From Micromonospora coerulea (GTDB lineage: Bacteria; Actinomycetota; Actinomycetes; Mycobacteriales; Micromonosporaceae), in the NCBI RefSeq assembly GCF_016598485.1, contig NZ_JAEMUW010000021.1:1-64000 (forward strand): a DNA stretch of 64,000 bases, read 5' to 3'. This document shows positions 24,274 through 32,757 of this stretch, piece by piece. Below the pieces are notes generated by a model. It was not told the origin of the DNA, searched no databases, and was given only the letters and a program-made list of their open reading frames with translations. The translations under genes were made by a program, and so were the position numbers. Position 1 is the stretch's first letter; every line of letters starts with the position of its first letter.

Positions 24274-25229
24274 CGGCCGACCTGCACACCGCGCCGACCG
24301 ACCCCGACTTCACCACGCTCACCGAACGCCACCGGCGCGAACTGCACGTGCACTGCTACCGGATGCTCGCCTCCTTCGACGACGCCGAGGACGCCGTCCA
24401 GGAGACGTACCTGCGGGCGTGGCGGGGGCGGGACGGCTTCGACGGCGCGCAGGTCCGGGCCTGGCTCTACCGGATCGCCACCAACGTCTGCCTGGACCTG
24501 CTGCGCCGCACCGGACGGCAGCCGCGCGCCGTGCGGTCGTACGCGGAGGTGCCGTGGTTGCAGCCGTACCCGGACCGGCTGCTGGACCGGGTCGCGCCGG
24601 GCGACGAGCAGCCGGACGCGGTGGCGGTCACCCGGGAGACCATCGAGCTGGCGTTCCTCGCCGCCATGCAGGTGCTGCCGGCCCGGCAGCGGGCCGCCTT
24701 CCTGGTCCGCGACGTGCTCGGCTGGTCCGCGGCGGAGACGGCGGAGCTGCTGGAGACCAGTGTGGCGGCGGCGAACAGCGCCCTGCAACGGGCGCGGGCC
24801 ACCCTGCAGGCCCACCTGCCGGCCCGGCGGGCCGACTGGGCCGCGAACCCGGCCGACGAGCGGGAACGGGAGCTGCTGGCCCGCTTCATCGACGCCCACG
24901 AACGCTGCGACGCGGCCGCCGCCCTCGCCGCGGCCGCCCCGGACCTGCGGATCACCATGCCGCCGGCGCCGATGTGCTTCGACGGCGTCGCGGCCATCGC
25001 CCCGCTGCTGGAGCGGGCCTTCGGTCCGGAGCGGGAGGGCGACTGGCGGCTGCTGCCCACGTACGCCAACCGGCTGCCGGCCGCCGCGAGCTACCTGCGG
25101 CGGCCCGGCGACCCGGTGTTCCGGGCGTTCAAGCTGGACGTGCTGCGGGTGCGGGACGGGCGGATCGCCGAGATCACCACCTTCGGCCACGCGCTCTTCC
25201 CCGCCTTCGACCTGCCGGCGGTGCTCTGA
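24270..25229 (+). CDS. ECF sigma factor with SnoaL-like C-terminal domain (SigG/TIGR02960-like)
   Basis: A 319-residue sigma factor. Region 2 (RRELHVHCYRMLASFDDAEDAVQETYLRAWRG, WLYRIATNVCLDLLRR) and region 4 (LQVLPARQRAAFLVRDVLGWSAAETAELLETSVAAANSALQRARATL) are clear. Residues 205-319 form a SnoaL-like domain (ELLARFIDAHERCDAAAALAAAAPDLRITMPP ... RDGRIAEITTFGHALFPAF), which in this group tunes sigma activity without a separate anti-sigma factor. GTG 24270 overlaps the VOC stop (GTGA). Confidence 0.85.
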   Translation: MTADLHTAPTDPDFTTLTERHRRELHVHCYRMLASFDDAEDAVQETYLRAWRGRDGFDGAQVRAWLYRIATNVCLDLLRRTGRQPRAVRSYAEVPWLQPYPDRLLDRVAPGDEQPDAVAVTRETIELAFLAAMQVLPARQRAAFLVRDVLGWSAAETAELLETSVAAANSALQRARATLQAHLPARRADWAANPADERERELLARFIDAHERCDAAAALAAAAPDLRITMPPAPMCFDGVAAIAPLLERAFGPEREGDWRLLPTYANRLPAAASYLRRPGDPVFRAFKLDVLRVRDGRIAEITTFGHALFPAFDLPAVL

Positions 25230-25286
25230 GCCGGCCGGAGCCACCGCAGCCCGTCGGCGCCCGCTCGGCGACCGGGGCGGCGGTGG

Positions 25287-25346
25287 CCCGGCCGTCCGGC
25301 GACCGGCTGCCCGCTGTGCCGGGGACCGGGACACCGGACGGCCGGG
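25287..25346. terminator. 13-bp inverted repeat between convergent genes
   Basis: CCCGGCCGTCCGG (25287-25299) and CCGGACGGCCGGG (25334-25346) are perfectly complementary with a 34-nt loop, between the ECF sigma gene end (25229) and the MBL remnant (25377). A bidirectional terminator is likely. Confidence 0.6.
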
Positions 25347-25376
25347 ACACGGACGGCCGACGGGCGGGGTGGCGGA

Positions 25377-25658
25377 TCAGTCGGCCTCGCCCGGAGCGAG
25401 GTAGCGGTAGCGGTCGCCGAAGGTCTCGGCGAACCAGCCGTTGACGCTGTCCAGGCCCCGGTCGTTGAGCTGCGCGTCGTGGATGGGGACGACCCGGCGG
25501 GACTCGACCGCCCGGGCGAAGTCGAGGGCCTCGGTCAGCTTCAGCCAGGACGCCTGGGCCGGCACCAGCAGCGTGTCGACCGGTCGGCCGGGCGGCTGCA
25601 GCGAGTCGCCCGGGTGGTAGACCGCGTCGTCGACCAGGTAGCCGAGGTTGGCGCAGTC
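25377..25658 (-). pseudogene. C-terminal remnant of an MBL-fold hydrolase (UPF0173-like)
   Basis: About 94 codons remain: CANLGYLVDDAVYHPGDSLQPPGRPVDTLLVPAQASWLKL then the end ESRRVVPIHDAQLNDRGLDSVNGWF. This is the C-terminal half of a metal-dependent hydrolase. The N-terminal half with the HxHxDH zinc motif is missing, and an in-frame TGA stands just upstream of the first conserved residue (25659-25661). The neighbouring intact gene begins beyond it. A short internal ATG could express 62 residues, but the protein would lack its active site. Confidence 0.7.
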
Positions 25659-25700
25659 TCACCGCCGGAACCTACCGATGTCGCGCGCCCGGTGTGTCCC

Positions 25701-26114
25701 TCAGGCGCCGGGCCGCCACCGCGGATCCGGGCGGTCGGTGCCCGCGTCGCCACCGGTGAGTTCCTCGAACTCGGCCGAACTGATCTCCCCGGTCCGCAGC
25801 CGGCGCGCGTTCGCCGCGAACCGGGCCAGGGCCGCGCCCCGCGGGTCCGGCTCGGGAAGGAGGCCGTTCGCCGCGAGGATCGCCGTCCCCTCGGCGGCGG
25901 CGACCTGACCCGGATCGGCGGTGTCGACCGGCTCGCCGTGCAGCTCCCGCAGCGCCACCGCCAACCGGGCGTCGGCGGCCTGTCCGGTGCCCCAGAGCCG
26001 GGCCAGCTCGACCGTGCGGCCGAGGGTGTCCTCGCCGACCTTCTCGTTGCGCAGGAGGTCGCGCATCATGCTGCGGAAGACGAAGGTCACCGCGTCGGCG
26101 TCATCTGCGATCAT
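25701..26114 (-). CDS. Conserved hypothetical protein
   Basis: A 137-residue mainly helical, acidic protein starting MIADDADAVTFVFRSMMRDLLRNEKVGEDTLGRTVELARLWG. I recognise no domain. Long helices rich in Ala, Leu and Arg and a short C-terminal Gly/Pro tail suggest a small regulatory or scaffold protein. It lies divergent from archease with 68 bp between starts. No partner can be named. Confidence 0.6.
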   Translation of the reverse strand: MIADDADAVTFVFRSMMRDLLRNEKVGEDTLGRTVELARLWGTGQAADARLAVALRELHGEPVDTADPGQVAAAEGTAILAANGLLPEPDPRGAALARFAANARRLRTGEISSAEFEELTGGDAGTDRPDPRWRPGA

Positions 26115-26182
26115 GCCCGCAACCTACCCACCGGCTCCGACAATTCGTGGTGGCCGGCCGCGGGCGCCGGCATGATCGGGGC

Positions 26183-26611
26183 ATGGAGCGACGACCGGCC
26201 CGCGGGCACCGGATGGTGCCGCACACCGCCGACGTGCGGATCGAGGCGTGGGCGCCGGACCGCGAGGGGTGCGTGGCCGAGGCGGTCACCGCGCTGGTCG
26301 ACACCTTCGTGGATCCCGCCGGCGCGACACCCGAGGCCGACGTCGAGTTCCACGTACCGCCCGGCGCGGACGAGGACCTGCTGGTGGGTGTACTGGATGA
26401 AGTGATCTTCCGGATGGAGACGGAGGAGACGTTGCCGCTGGCGACCGAGGTTCGCCCGGCGGACGACGGCGGCCTGACGGTGCGCTGGCGCGCCACCGGC
26501 ACCGACGCGGTGGAGCTGGTCGGCGCGGTGCCCAAGGCGGTGTCCCTGCACGAGCTGCGCTTCGGCGCCGACGGGGGCGGGTGGTCCTGTGCGGTGACGC
26601 TGGACGTCTGA
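26183..26611 (+). CDS. Archease (RtcB activator)
   Basis: A 142-residue protein. The family features are the opening PHTADVRIEAWAPDREGCVAEAVTALVDTFVDP, the central LLVGVLDEVIFRMETEETLPLATEVR, and the end VGAVPKAVSLHELRFGADGGGWSCAVTLDV. Archease speeds guanylylation and broadens nucleotide use of the RNA ligase RtcB. Here rtcB is directly adjacent in tail-to-tail orientation with only 6 bp between the stops. ATG 26183 is preferred to an upstream ATG because it fits family length. Confidence 0.85.
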   Translation: MERRPARGHRMVPHTADVRIEAWAPDREGCVAEAVTALVDTFVDPAGATPEADVEFHVPPGADEDLLVGVLDEVIFRMETEETLPLATEVRPADDGGLTVRWRATGTDAVELVGAVPKAVSLHELRFGADGGGWSCAVTLDV

Positions 26612-26617
26612 CGGCCC

Positions 26618-28036
26618 TCAGCCCTTGACCACACCGAGCGGGACGAGCCGGGCCACCCGCCGGCACAGCCCGGCGCCCTCGGCCGCGGCCACCACGGCGG
26701 TGATGTCCTTGTACGCGGCGGGCATCTCCTCGGCCAGCCCCCGCCGGGACGCGCCGCGCACCGCGATGTCCTGCGCCTCCAGCTCCCGCCGCGGATCGTG
26801 CCCGCGCACCGCCTTGGTCGCCTGCTTGCGGCTCTGCACCCGGCCGGCGCCGTGGCAGGTGGAGGCGAAGGCCGGTGAGCCCGCGACGCCGGTGAGCACG
26901 TACGAGCCGGTGCCCATCGAGCCCGGGATGAGCACCGGCTGCCCGACCGGGCGCAGGTCCTCCGGCAGGTCGGCATGGCCGGGCGGCAGCGCGCGGGTGG
27001 CGCCCTTGCGGTGCACGCAGAGCCGGTGCGCCGTGCCATCCACGTCATGCGTCTCGATCTTGGCGAGGTTGTGCGAGATGTCGTACACGAGGTCGAGGTC
27101 GGCGCCGGTGACCCGCGCGAAGACCTGCCGGGCCGCGTGCGCCAGCAGTTGCCGGTTGGCCCGGGCGTAGTTGGCCGCGGCGGCCATCGCGCCCAGGTAG
27201 GCCCGCCCCTCGTGGGACGAGACCGGCGCGCAGGCCAACTGCCGGTCCGGCACGTGGATGCCGTACCCGGGCATCACCTTCTCCATCGCCCGCACGTAGT
27301 CCGTGCAGATCTGGTGACCGAGCCCCCGCGACCCGCTGTGGATCATGACGCAGACCTGCCCGGCCCGCAGCCCGAAGCCGGCCGCCACCGCCTGGTCGTA
27401 CACCTCCTCGACCGCCTGCACCTCCAGGAAGTGGTTGCCGGAGCCGAGGCTGCCGACCTGGCGCGCGCCCCGCTCCACCGCCCGCTCGCTCACCTGGGCG
27501 GGGTTCGCGTCCCCGACCGCGCCGTAGTCCTCGCAGCGGTCCAGGTCCCGCTGTACGCCGAAGCCGCGCTCCACGGCGTACCGGGAGCCGCCGCGCAGCA
27601 CCCCGTCGAGTTCGGCGCGGTTGGTCAGGTGCCACACCGCGCCCTTGCCCATGCCGCGCGGGGTCGACTCGCCCAGGCCGTCCATCACCGCGTCCAGCCG
27701 GGGCCGCAGGTCGTCCCGGCTCAGCTCGGCGGTGAGCAGGCGCACCCCGCAGGAGATGTCGAAGCCCACACCGCCGGGCGAGACCACCCCGCCGGCCTCC
27801 ACGTCGGTGGCGGCCACCCCGCCGATCGGGAAGCCGTAGCCCCAGTGCACGTCCGGCATCGCGTACGAGGCGTCCACGATGCCGGGCAGCGTAGCCACGT
27901 TCGCCACCTGGTCCAGCGACTTGTCCGCCCCGGCGTCCGGCAGCAGCGACCGGGACGCGAATACCACTCCCGGTACCCGCATCGGGTCGTGCCGGTCGAT
28001 GCGGAACCGGTACGGCGACTCCTCGACCAGGTCCAT
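26618..28036 (-). CDS. rtcB: RNA-splicing ligase RtcB
   Basis: A 472-residue GTP- and Mn-dependent RNA ligase that joins 2',3'-cyclic phosphate (or 3'-phosphate) and 5'-OH ends. Key motifs are present: MPDVHWGYGFPIGG, the metal-binding Cys in FDISCGVR, GSLGSGNHFLEV, HSGSRGLGH, SHNLAKIE, HRKGATRA and the guanylylated His in STCHGAGR. Length is normal. In bacteria RtcB repairs RNAs cut by stress or toxin nucleases. Archease lies next to it in convergent orientation; no RtcR regulator is visible. Confidence 0.92.
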   Translation of the reverse strand: MDLVEESPYRFRIDRHDPMRVPGVVFASRSLLPDAGADKSLDQVANVATLPGIVDASYAMPDVHWGYGFPIGGVAATDVEAGGVVSPGGVGFDISCGVRLLTAELSRDDLRPRLDAVMDGLGESTPRGMGKGAVWHLTNRAELDGVLRGGSRYAVERGFGVQRDLDRCEDYGAVGDANPAQVSERAVERGARQVGSLGSGNHFLEVQAVEEVYDQAVAAGFGLRAGQVCVMIHSGSRGLGHQICTDYVRAMEKVMPGYGIHVPDRQLACAPVSSHEGRAYLGAMAAAANYARANRQLLAHAARQVFARVTGADLDLVYDISHNLAKIETHDVDGTAHRLCVHRKGATRALPPGHADLPEDLRPVGQPVLIPGSMGTGSYVLTGVAGSPAFASTCHGAGRVQSRKQATKAVRGHDPRRELEAQDIAVRGASRRGLAEEMPAAYKDITAVVAAAEGAGLCRRVARLVPLGVVKG

Positions 28037-28113
28037 GCCCGCCCGGCTACCCCGGTCCGGGGCGATTACACCCGGTCTGGTTCAGCTCGCCCGATCCGGG
28101 TAGTGCGGGCAGC

Positions 28114-28920
28114 ATGCCCCAGCGATACGAGAACTACGACCGGATCGCCATCGTCACCGGCGCGGACTCCGGCATCGGCAAGGCCAGCGCGGTCGCGCTC
28201 GCCGACGCCGGCTTCGACGTCGGCATCACCTGGCACAACGACGCGAAGGGCGCCGACCGCACCGCCGAGGAGGTACGCGCGGCGGGCCGCCGCTGCGAGG
28301 TCGCCCGGCTGGATCTGACCCGGCTGCCGGACGCCGCCGCGGTGGTCGACGACCTGACCGACCGGCTCGGCGGGATCGGCGTGCTGGTCAACAACGCCGG
28401 CACCGGCCTGGCCACGCCCTTCGTCGACGTGGCTTGGCAGCAGTGGCGGGAGGTGCTCAGCGTCGACCTGGACGGGCCGTTCCTCTGCTCGCAGCGGGCC
28501 GCCCGCCGGATGCGGCAGGCCGGGGCCGGTGGTCGGATCATCAACATCACCAGCGTGCACGAGCACGCGCCCCGGGTCGGCTCGTCGGCGTACTGCGCGG
28601 CGAAGGGTGGGCTCGGCCTGCTGACCAAGGTGATGGCGCAGGAGCTGGCGGTGGACGGGATCACCGTCAACGCGGTAGCGCCCGGGGAGATCGCCACCCC
28701 GATGACCGGGCAGGAGGACGTCGACCCGTCCACCCAGGAGCGCCCGGGGGTGCCGGCGGGGCGGCCGGGGGACGCGCGGGAGATCGCCACGGTGGTGGCG
28801 TTCCTCGCCTCGCCCGCCGCCGCGTACGTGACCGGGGCGTCGTGGGTGGTGGACGGGGGGATGCTGCTGATGGGTCCGCAGGCCGCCGCCCTGCCGTCCG
28901 ACGACTGGCGGTCGGTCTGA
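28114..28920 (+). CDS. SDR-family oxidoreductase
   Basis: A 268-residue NAD(P)-dependent dehydrogenase: cofactor motif VTGADSGIGKASAVA, LVNNAGTGLATPF, catalytic Ser in NITSVHEHAP and YCAAK. The end AAAYVTGASWVVDGGMLLM is typical of classical SDRs. HEHAP after the catalytic serine resembles glucose 1-dehydrogenase-like members, but the substrate cannot be fixed. It is a single gene divergent from rtcB. Confidence 0.85.
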   Translation: MPQRYENYDRIAIVTGADSGIGKASAVALADAGFDVGITWHNDAKGADRTAEEVRAAGRRCEVARLDLTRLPDAAAVVDDLTDRLGGIGVLVNNAGTGLATPFVDVAWQQWREVLSVDLDGPFLCSQRAARRMRQAGAGGRIINITSVHEHAPRVGSSAYCAAKGGLGLLTKVMAQELAVDGITVNAVAPGEIATPMTGQEDVDPSTQERPGVPAGRPGDAREIATVVAFLASPAAAYVTGASWVVDGGMLLMGPQAAALPSDDWRSV

Positions 28921-28934
28921 GGTCACCGGATGTC

Positions 28935-30707
28935 TCATGTCCGCCCGCCACCGGTCGACGCCTTGTCCGCGGTCTCCGGCGGCGCCGCGGGCTCCGCCCG
29001 CTCGCGCTCCTGTCGCCGCCGGTCCCGTCGGCGGTTCAGGAGAGCCGCGAGCAGCAGCGACCCGGCGGCCGCCGCGCGTCCCCACCCACGCAGGGCGGCG
29101 CGGACCGGACCGGGCGGCGGGGCCGGGGGCGGCCCGGGCACCACGACCCGGTCCACCCCGGGGTACGCGACCCGGGCCGCCGAGGCGGCCTCCTCCTCCG
29201 ACAGCACCGCCCGACTACCGGTGATCACGAGGTGCCGGTCCGCGTCCCGGTAGCGCCAACGCCACAGGTCACCCTCCGGCCACATCTCGATCCGCTCCCC
29301 CGACCGGTCCCGGGCGGGCGTCTCCGACTCACCGGAGTCGGCTCCGGGCGGCCGAATCGAGCGATGTGCGGCCCGGCGCAGGTCCGCCCGGGTGAGCTCG
29401 CCGATACCGGCGGCGTCGCCGCGGCGCAGCGCCCGCGCGACCAGGAACGCGAGCAGCCCGGCGAGCAGCGGCAGGACGAGCACCAGCACCCGGAACAGCG
29501 ACAGCAGGTCGTAGACGGGCACCCGGACCAGCCGGGCGATGATGTCGTCCCCCGCGGCGACCGTCAGCACCGCGTAGAAGGTCAGCGCGCCGACCCCGAC
29601 GCCGAGGCGGACCGGGTGGTCCCGGGGCCGGTCGAGCAGGTGGTGCGCGCTGCGGTCCTTCGCGCGGAGCCGTTCGGCGAACGGCCAGGCGTAGAGGGCG
29701 AGGAAGGTCACCCCGCCGAGCACCACGCCGGGGAAGAGCGGGCCCGGAACGAGGTGCCCGGCGATCCGGAACTCCCAGGGCGGAAAGAGGCGCAGGGCGC
29801 CGTCGCCCCACGCCACGTACCAGTCGGGCTGCGCGGGCGAGGTGGCCTCGGCCGGTTCGAAGGGGCCGTAGAGCCAGACCGGGTTGATCTGGACCAGGCC
29901 GCCGAGCGCGAACAGCACCGCCAGCACCCAGGCGAACAGGGCGAGCGAACGCAGCGCGTAGCTCGGCCACAGCCGGGAGCCGACCACGTTGTGTTCGGTG
30001 CGCCCCGGTCCGGGGAACTGGCTGTGCTTCTGCCGCACCAGGATGCCCAGGTGCAGGGAGATCAGGGCGACGAGGACGGCCGGCACGAGCAGCACGTGAG
30101 CGACGAACATCCGGGGGATCATCGCGTCGGAGGGGAACTCCCCGCCCAGGGCCAGGGCGGCCAGCCACGCCCCGACCAGGGGGATCGACTCCACCACCGA
30201 GGTGAGGATCCGCAGGCCCACGCCGGAGAGCAGGTCGTCCGGCAGCGAGTAGCCGGTGAACCCGTTGGCCAGGGCGAGGGTCAGCATGGTCACGCCGATC
30301 AGCCAGTTGAGCTCGCGGGGCTTGCGGAACGCCCCGGTGAAGAAGATCCGGGCCAGGTGCAGGACGATCGCCGCGACGAAGACCAGCGCCGCCCAGTGGT
30401 GGGTCTGCCGGATCAACAGGCCGGCCCGGACGTCCCAGCTCAGCCGCACGGTCGAGGCGTACGCGGCGGAGGTGGTGGCGCCGTCCAGTGGCGCGTAGTC
30501 GCCGCGGTAGACCCGGTCCCCGTTGCTGGCGTCGAAGAAGAAGGTGAGGTAGACGCCGGTGAGGAGCAGCGCGACGAACGAGTAGAGCGCGAGTTCGCCC
30601 AGCATGAACGACCAGTGGTCGGGGAAGATCTTCGCCAGCGCCCGGCGGGTGAGCGGGGAGAGCCGCAGCCGGTCGTCCAGCGCCCGGGCCAGCCGGTCGG
30701 TGATCAC
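28935..30707 (-). CDS. qcrB: Cytochrome b subunit of a bc complex (QcrB)
   Basis: A 590-residue membrane protein, the quinol-oxidising core. Residues 1-400 follow actinobacterial QcrB: HHWAALVFVAAIVLHLARIFF and AHVLLVPAVLVALISLHLGIL supply the four heme-ligand His residues, and PDWY replaces the mitochondrial PEWY at the quinol site, as in mycobacteria. The C-terminal 150 residues are a charged extension ending in a Pro/Ala-rich tail with one more hydrophobic segment (GRAAAAGSLLLAALLN). GTG 30707 overlaps the Rieske stop (GTGA). It is the last gene of the respiratory operon that starts at ctaC. Confidence 0.9.
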   Translation of the reverse strand: MITDRLARALDDRLRLSPLTRRALAKIFPDHWSFMLGELALYSFVALLLTGVYLTFFFDASNGDRVYRGDYAPLDGATTSAAYASTVRLSWDVRAGLLIRQTHHWAALVFVAAIVLHLARIFFTGAFRKPRELNWLIGVTMLTLALANGFTGYSLPDDLLSGVGLRILTSVVESIPLVGAWLAALALGGEFPSDAMIPRMFVAHVLLVPAVLVALISLHLGILVRQKHSQFPGPGRTEHNVVGSRLWPSYALRSLALFAWVLAVLFALGGLVQINPVWLYGPFEPAEATSPAQPDWYVAWGDGALRLFPPWEFRIAGHLVPGPLFPGVVLGGVTFLALYAWPFAERLRAKDRSAHHLLDRPRDHPVRLGVGVGALTFYAVLTVAAGDDIIARLVRVPVYDLLSLFRVLVLVLPLLAGLLAFLVARALRRGDAAGIGELTRADLRRAAHRSIRPPGADSGESETPARDRSGERIEMWPEGDLWRWRYRDADRHLVITGSRAVLSEEEAASAARVAYPGVDRVVVPGPPPAPPPGPVRAALRGWGRAAAAGSLLLAALLNRRRDRRRQERERAEPAAPPETADKASTGGGRT

Positions 30708-31567
30708 GGCGAGTCCCAGAAGCCGGCGCCGGGCGGGGCGGTGAAGTCGCCGGTCGCGCGGAGGAAGCCGTCCGGGCCGACCTCGATCGGCAGGCCGGGC
30801 AGCGCCCGGGCCGCCGGGCCGGCCACCGGCCGGGCACCCGCCAGCAGGTCGAACGACGACTGGTGACAGGGGCAGAGCAGCTGCCCGGTGCCCTTGAGGT
30901 AGGACCGGACGGGACAGCCGGCGTGCGTGCAGAGCAGCGACCATACGACGAGGCCGTCGAGGTGGCCGCCGGCGGGCGGCCGGGAGAAGCGTTGCGGTTC
31001 GAGGCGCACCGCGAAGGCGGGAGCATCCCCGACGTCGACGTTGCCCTCGGGGAAGACCGCGACCACGGTGTCCGCGGGCACGTCGTCCGGCCGCAACGGC
31101 CGTCCGTCGGCGTCGACCAGCCGCACACCCGCTCCCCAGGGCGTGTCCTTGAGTGCCCGCACCGGGCGGGCCCGGTCGAACGGCAGCAGGGAGCGCAGCG
31201 GGAAGAGCGCCGCGGCGCCGAGCGCGGTCAGCGCCAGCCCGAGCGCGGCGAGCAGGCCCCGCCGACGTACCGGACTGTCCGGCGCGGTCAGCACCGCGGC
31301 GGTCATCGCCTGCTCCGTCGGAGGCGAGGTGAAGCCCTCGTGTTCCTCGACGTACCGGTCGACCGGCACGAGCCGGCGCGCCCACACGGCCAGGCCCACG
31401 GCCAAGCCGGCGAAGGCCACCGCGAGGCAGATCCCCTCCCTCGCAGTGTTCCCGCCCAGCCCGTACGTCACGGCGAAGCCCACCGCCCCGGCGGCGCTGA
31501 CACCGAACGCGGCGACGATCCGGCGGCTCGCGGTCCGCTCGGTCGCCGACGGGCGCCGGGCGCTCAC
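30704..31567 (-). CDS. qcrA: Rieske iron-sulfur subunit (QcrA)
   Basis: A 287-residue subunit carrying the high-potential 2Fe-2S cluster. The cluster motifs CTHAGCPV and CPCHQSSFDLLAG are intact. Three hydrophobic helices precede it (from residues 16 to 125), the layout of actinobacterial QcrA rather than the single helix of proteobacterial forms. GTG 31567 overlaps the qcrC stop by 4 bp. It accepts electrons from quinol at QcrB and passes them to the di-heme QcrC. Confidence 0.92.
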   Translation of the reverse strand: MSARRPSATERTASRRIVAAFGVSAAGAVGFAVTYGLGGNTAREGICLAVAFAGLAVGLAVWARRLVPVDRYVEEHEGFTSPPTEQAMTAAVLTAPDSPVRRRGLLAALGLALTALGAAALFPLRSLLPFDRARPVRALKDTPWGAGVRLVDADGRPLRPDDVPADTVVAVFPEGNVDVGDAPAFAVRLEPQRFSRPPAGGHLDGLVVWSLLCTHAGCPVRSYLKGTGQLLCPCHQSSFDLLAGARPVAGPAARALPGLPIEVGPDGFLRATGDFTAPPGAGFWDSP

Positions 31568-32361
31568 TCCGCCGCCCTCCGGCCCAGCCACCGGGCGGCG
31601 GCCACCAGCAGACCCAGTGCGGCCAGCCAGGCGACCAGTCCCTCGGCGAGCGGGCCCAGCCGGCCGAGCGGGTTGCCGCCCCGGTCCAGCCGCTCGTCGC
31701 GCAGCCGCTGCACGTAGGCGGCCAGGTCGTCGAGCTGCCGGTCGTCGAGCACCTGGTTGGGGAAGACCGGCATCAGGCCGGGACCGACCCGGACCGCCTC
31801 CGCGACCTGCACGGCGGTGCTGTCGTACAGCGGCGGCGCGACCCAGCCGTCGGTCAGCGCGGCGCCCGCGCCGGTCGCCCCGTGACAGGGCGCGCAGTTG
31901 GCGGCGAAGATCTCCCGGCCGGAGCCCGGGTTGCCCGGCGCGACCTGGGGAACCTTCGGCCCCCCGCCACCGAAGCTGGACACGTGGTCGACCAGCGCCG
32001 AAATGTCCGCGGCCGAGAACACCGGATCCCGGCGAGGCGCCTGCTGCACTTCGCGCGACACCGGCATCCGCCCGGTCGAGACCTGGAAGTCCACCGAGGC
32101 GGGGCCGACGCCGATCAGGGACGGCCCACGCTGGGCGCCCTGTCCCCGCTCGCCGTGGCAGCTCGCGCAGTGCTCCAGGTAGAGCTGGGTGCCGCGGTCG
32201 CCGGCGGGCGGTGCGGCGGCGGCCGGGGCCGCCGAGTCCGCCGCCGACCGGGCCGGGGCGAGGGCCACCGGTCCCGCGGCGAGCACCAGCACCGCGCCCA
32301 GCGCGAGGGCCCGGCGCGGGTGCAGGTCGGGCCGGACCCTCGCCGGTCGTGGTCGCCGCAT
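31564..32361 (-). CDS. qcrC: Di-heme cytochrome c subunit (QcrC)
   Basis: A 265-residue protein with an N-terminal export/anchor segment, two c-type heme sites (CASCH at about residues 65-69 and CAPCH at 156-160), and a C-terminal transmembrane helix. Fused two-heme QcrC replaces soluble cytochrome c in actinobacteria and hands electrons straight to the oxidase. The order qcrC-qcrA-qcrB is the usual one, but here it follows the oxidase genes directly. It is 3 bp downstream of the cytochrome c lipoprotein gene. Confidence 0.9.
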   Translation of the reverse strand: MRRPRPARVRPDLHPRRALALGAVLVLAAGPVALAPARSAADSAAPAAAAPPAGDRGTQLYLEHCASCHGERGQGAQRGPSLIGVGPASVDFQVSTGRMPVSREVQQAPRRDPVFSAADISALVDHVSSFGGGGPKVPQVAPGNPGSGREIFAANCAPCHGATGAGAALTDGWVAPPLYDSTAVQVAEAVRVGPGLMPVFPNQVLDDRQLDDLAAYVQRLRDERLDRGGNPLGRLGPLAEGLVAWLAALGLLVAAARWLGRRAAE

Positions 32362-32364
32362 CGG

Positions 32365-32757
32365 TCAGTCCAGGGTGTACAGGTAGGCGGCGATGTCCTG
32401 CGCGTCGATGGCGCTGACACCCAGCTTCGGCATGGCGGTGCCCGGCTCGACCGCCTGCGGGTCGGTGATCCAACGGCTCAGGTTGTCGGCGTTGTTGGGC
32501 AGCTGACCGGCGATGTACGAGCGGGCGCCGAACCGGGTCAGCGGCGGCCCGACCAGGCCGTCGGCGCGGCTGACACCGGGGATGGTGTGGCACGACCCGC
32601 AGCCGTACCGGGCGATCAGCTCGGCGCCCCGGTCCGGCCGTCCGCTGCGCACCTCGGGTGGCGGTGGTGGCGATGTCGAGGCGCATCCGGTGACCGCGGC
32701 GACCGACAGCACGGTCAGCGCCACCCCGAGCGCCCAGATCCGACCGGACAGCTTCAT
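32365..32757 (-). CDS. Monoheme cytochrome c lipoprotein
   Basis: A 130-residue protein with a signal sequence ending in a lipobox (AVTGC, Cys 25), a Pro-rich linker, and one heme c motif CGSCH at residues 53-57 followed by the distal Met region GTAMPKLGV. It is probably anchored to the outer face of the membrane and carries electrons between the bc complex and oxidase. ATG 32757 overlaps the ctaG-like stop by 4 bp. A separate cytochrome c inside this operon is an extra compared with the normal actinobacterial supercomplex, which needs none. Confidence 0.85.
   Translation of the reverse strand: MKLSGRIWALGVALTVLSVAAVTGCASTSPPPPPEVRSGRPDRGAELIARYGCGSCHTIPGVSRADGLVGPPLTRFGARSYIAGQLPNNADNLSRWITDPQAVEPGTAMPKLGVSAIDAQDIAAYLYTLD

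Noticed and set aside
28434..30866. 810-codon plus-strand open frame opposite qcrB
   Set aside because: Antisense shadow of the well-supported qcrB and qcrA genes; no domain and Arg/Gln/Gly-rich composition.
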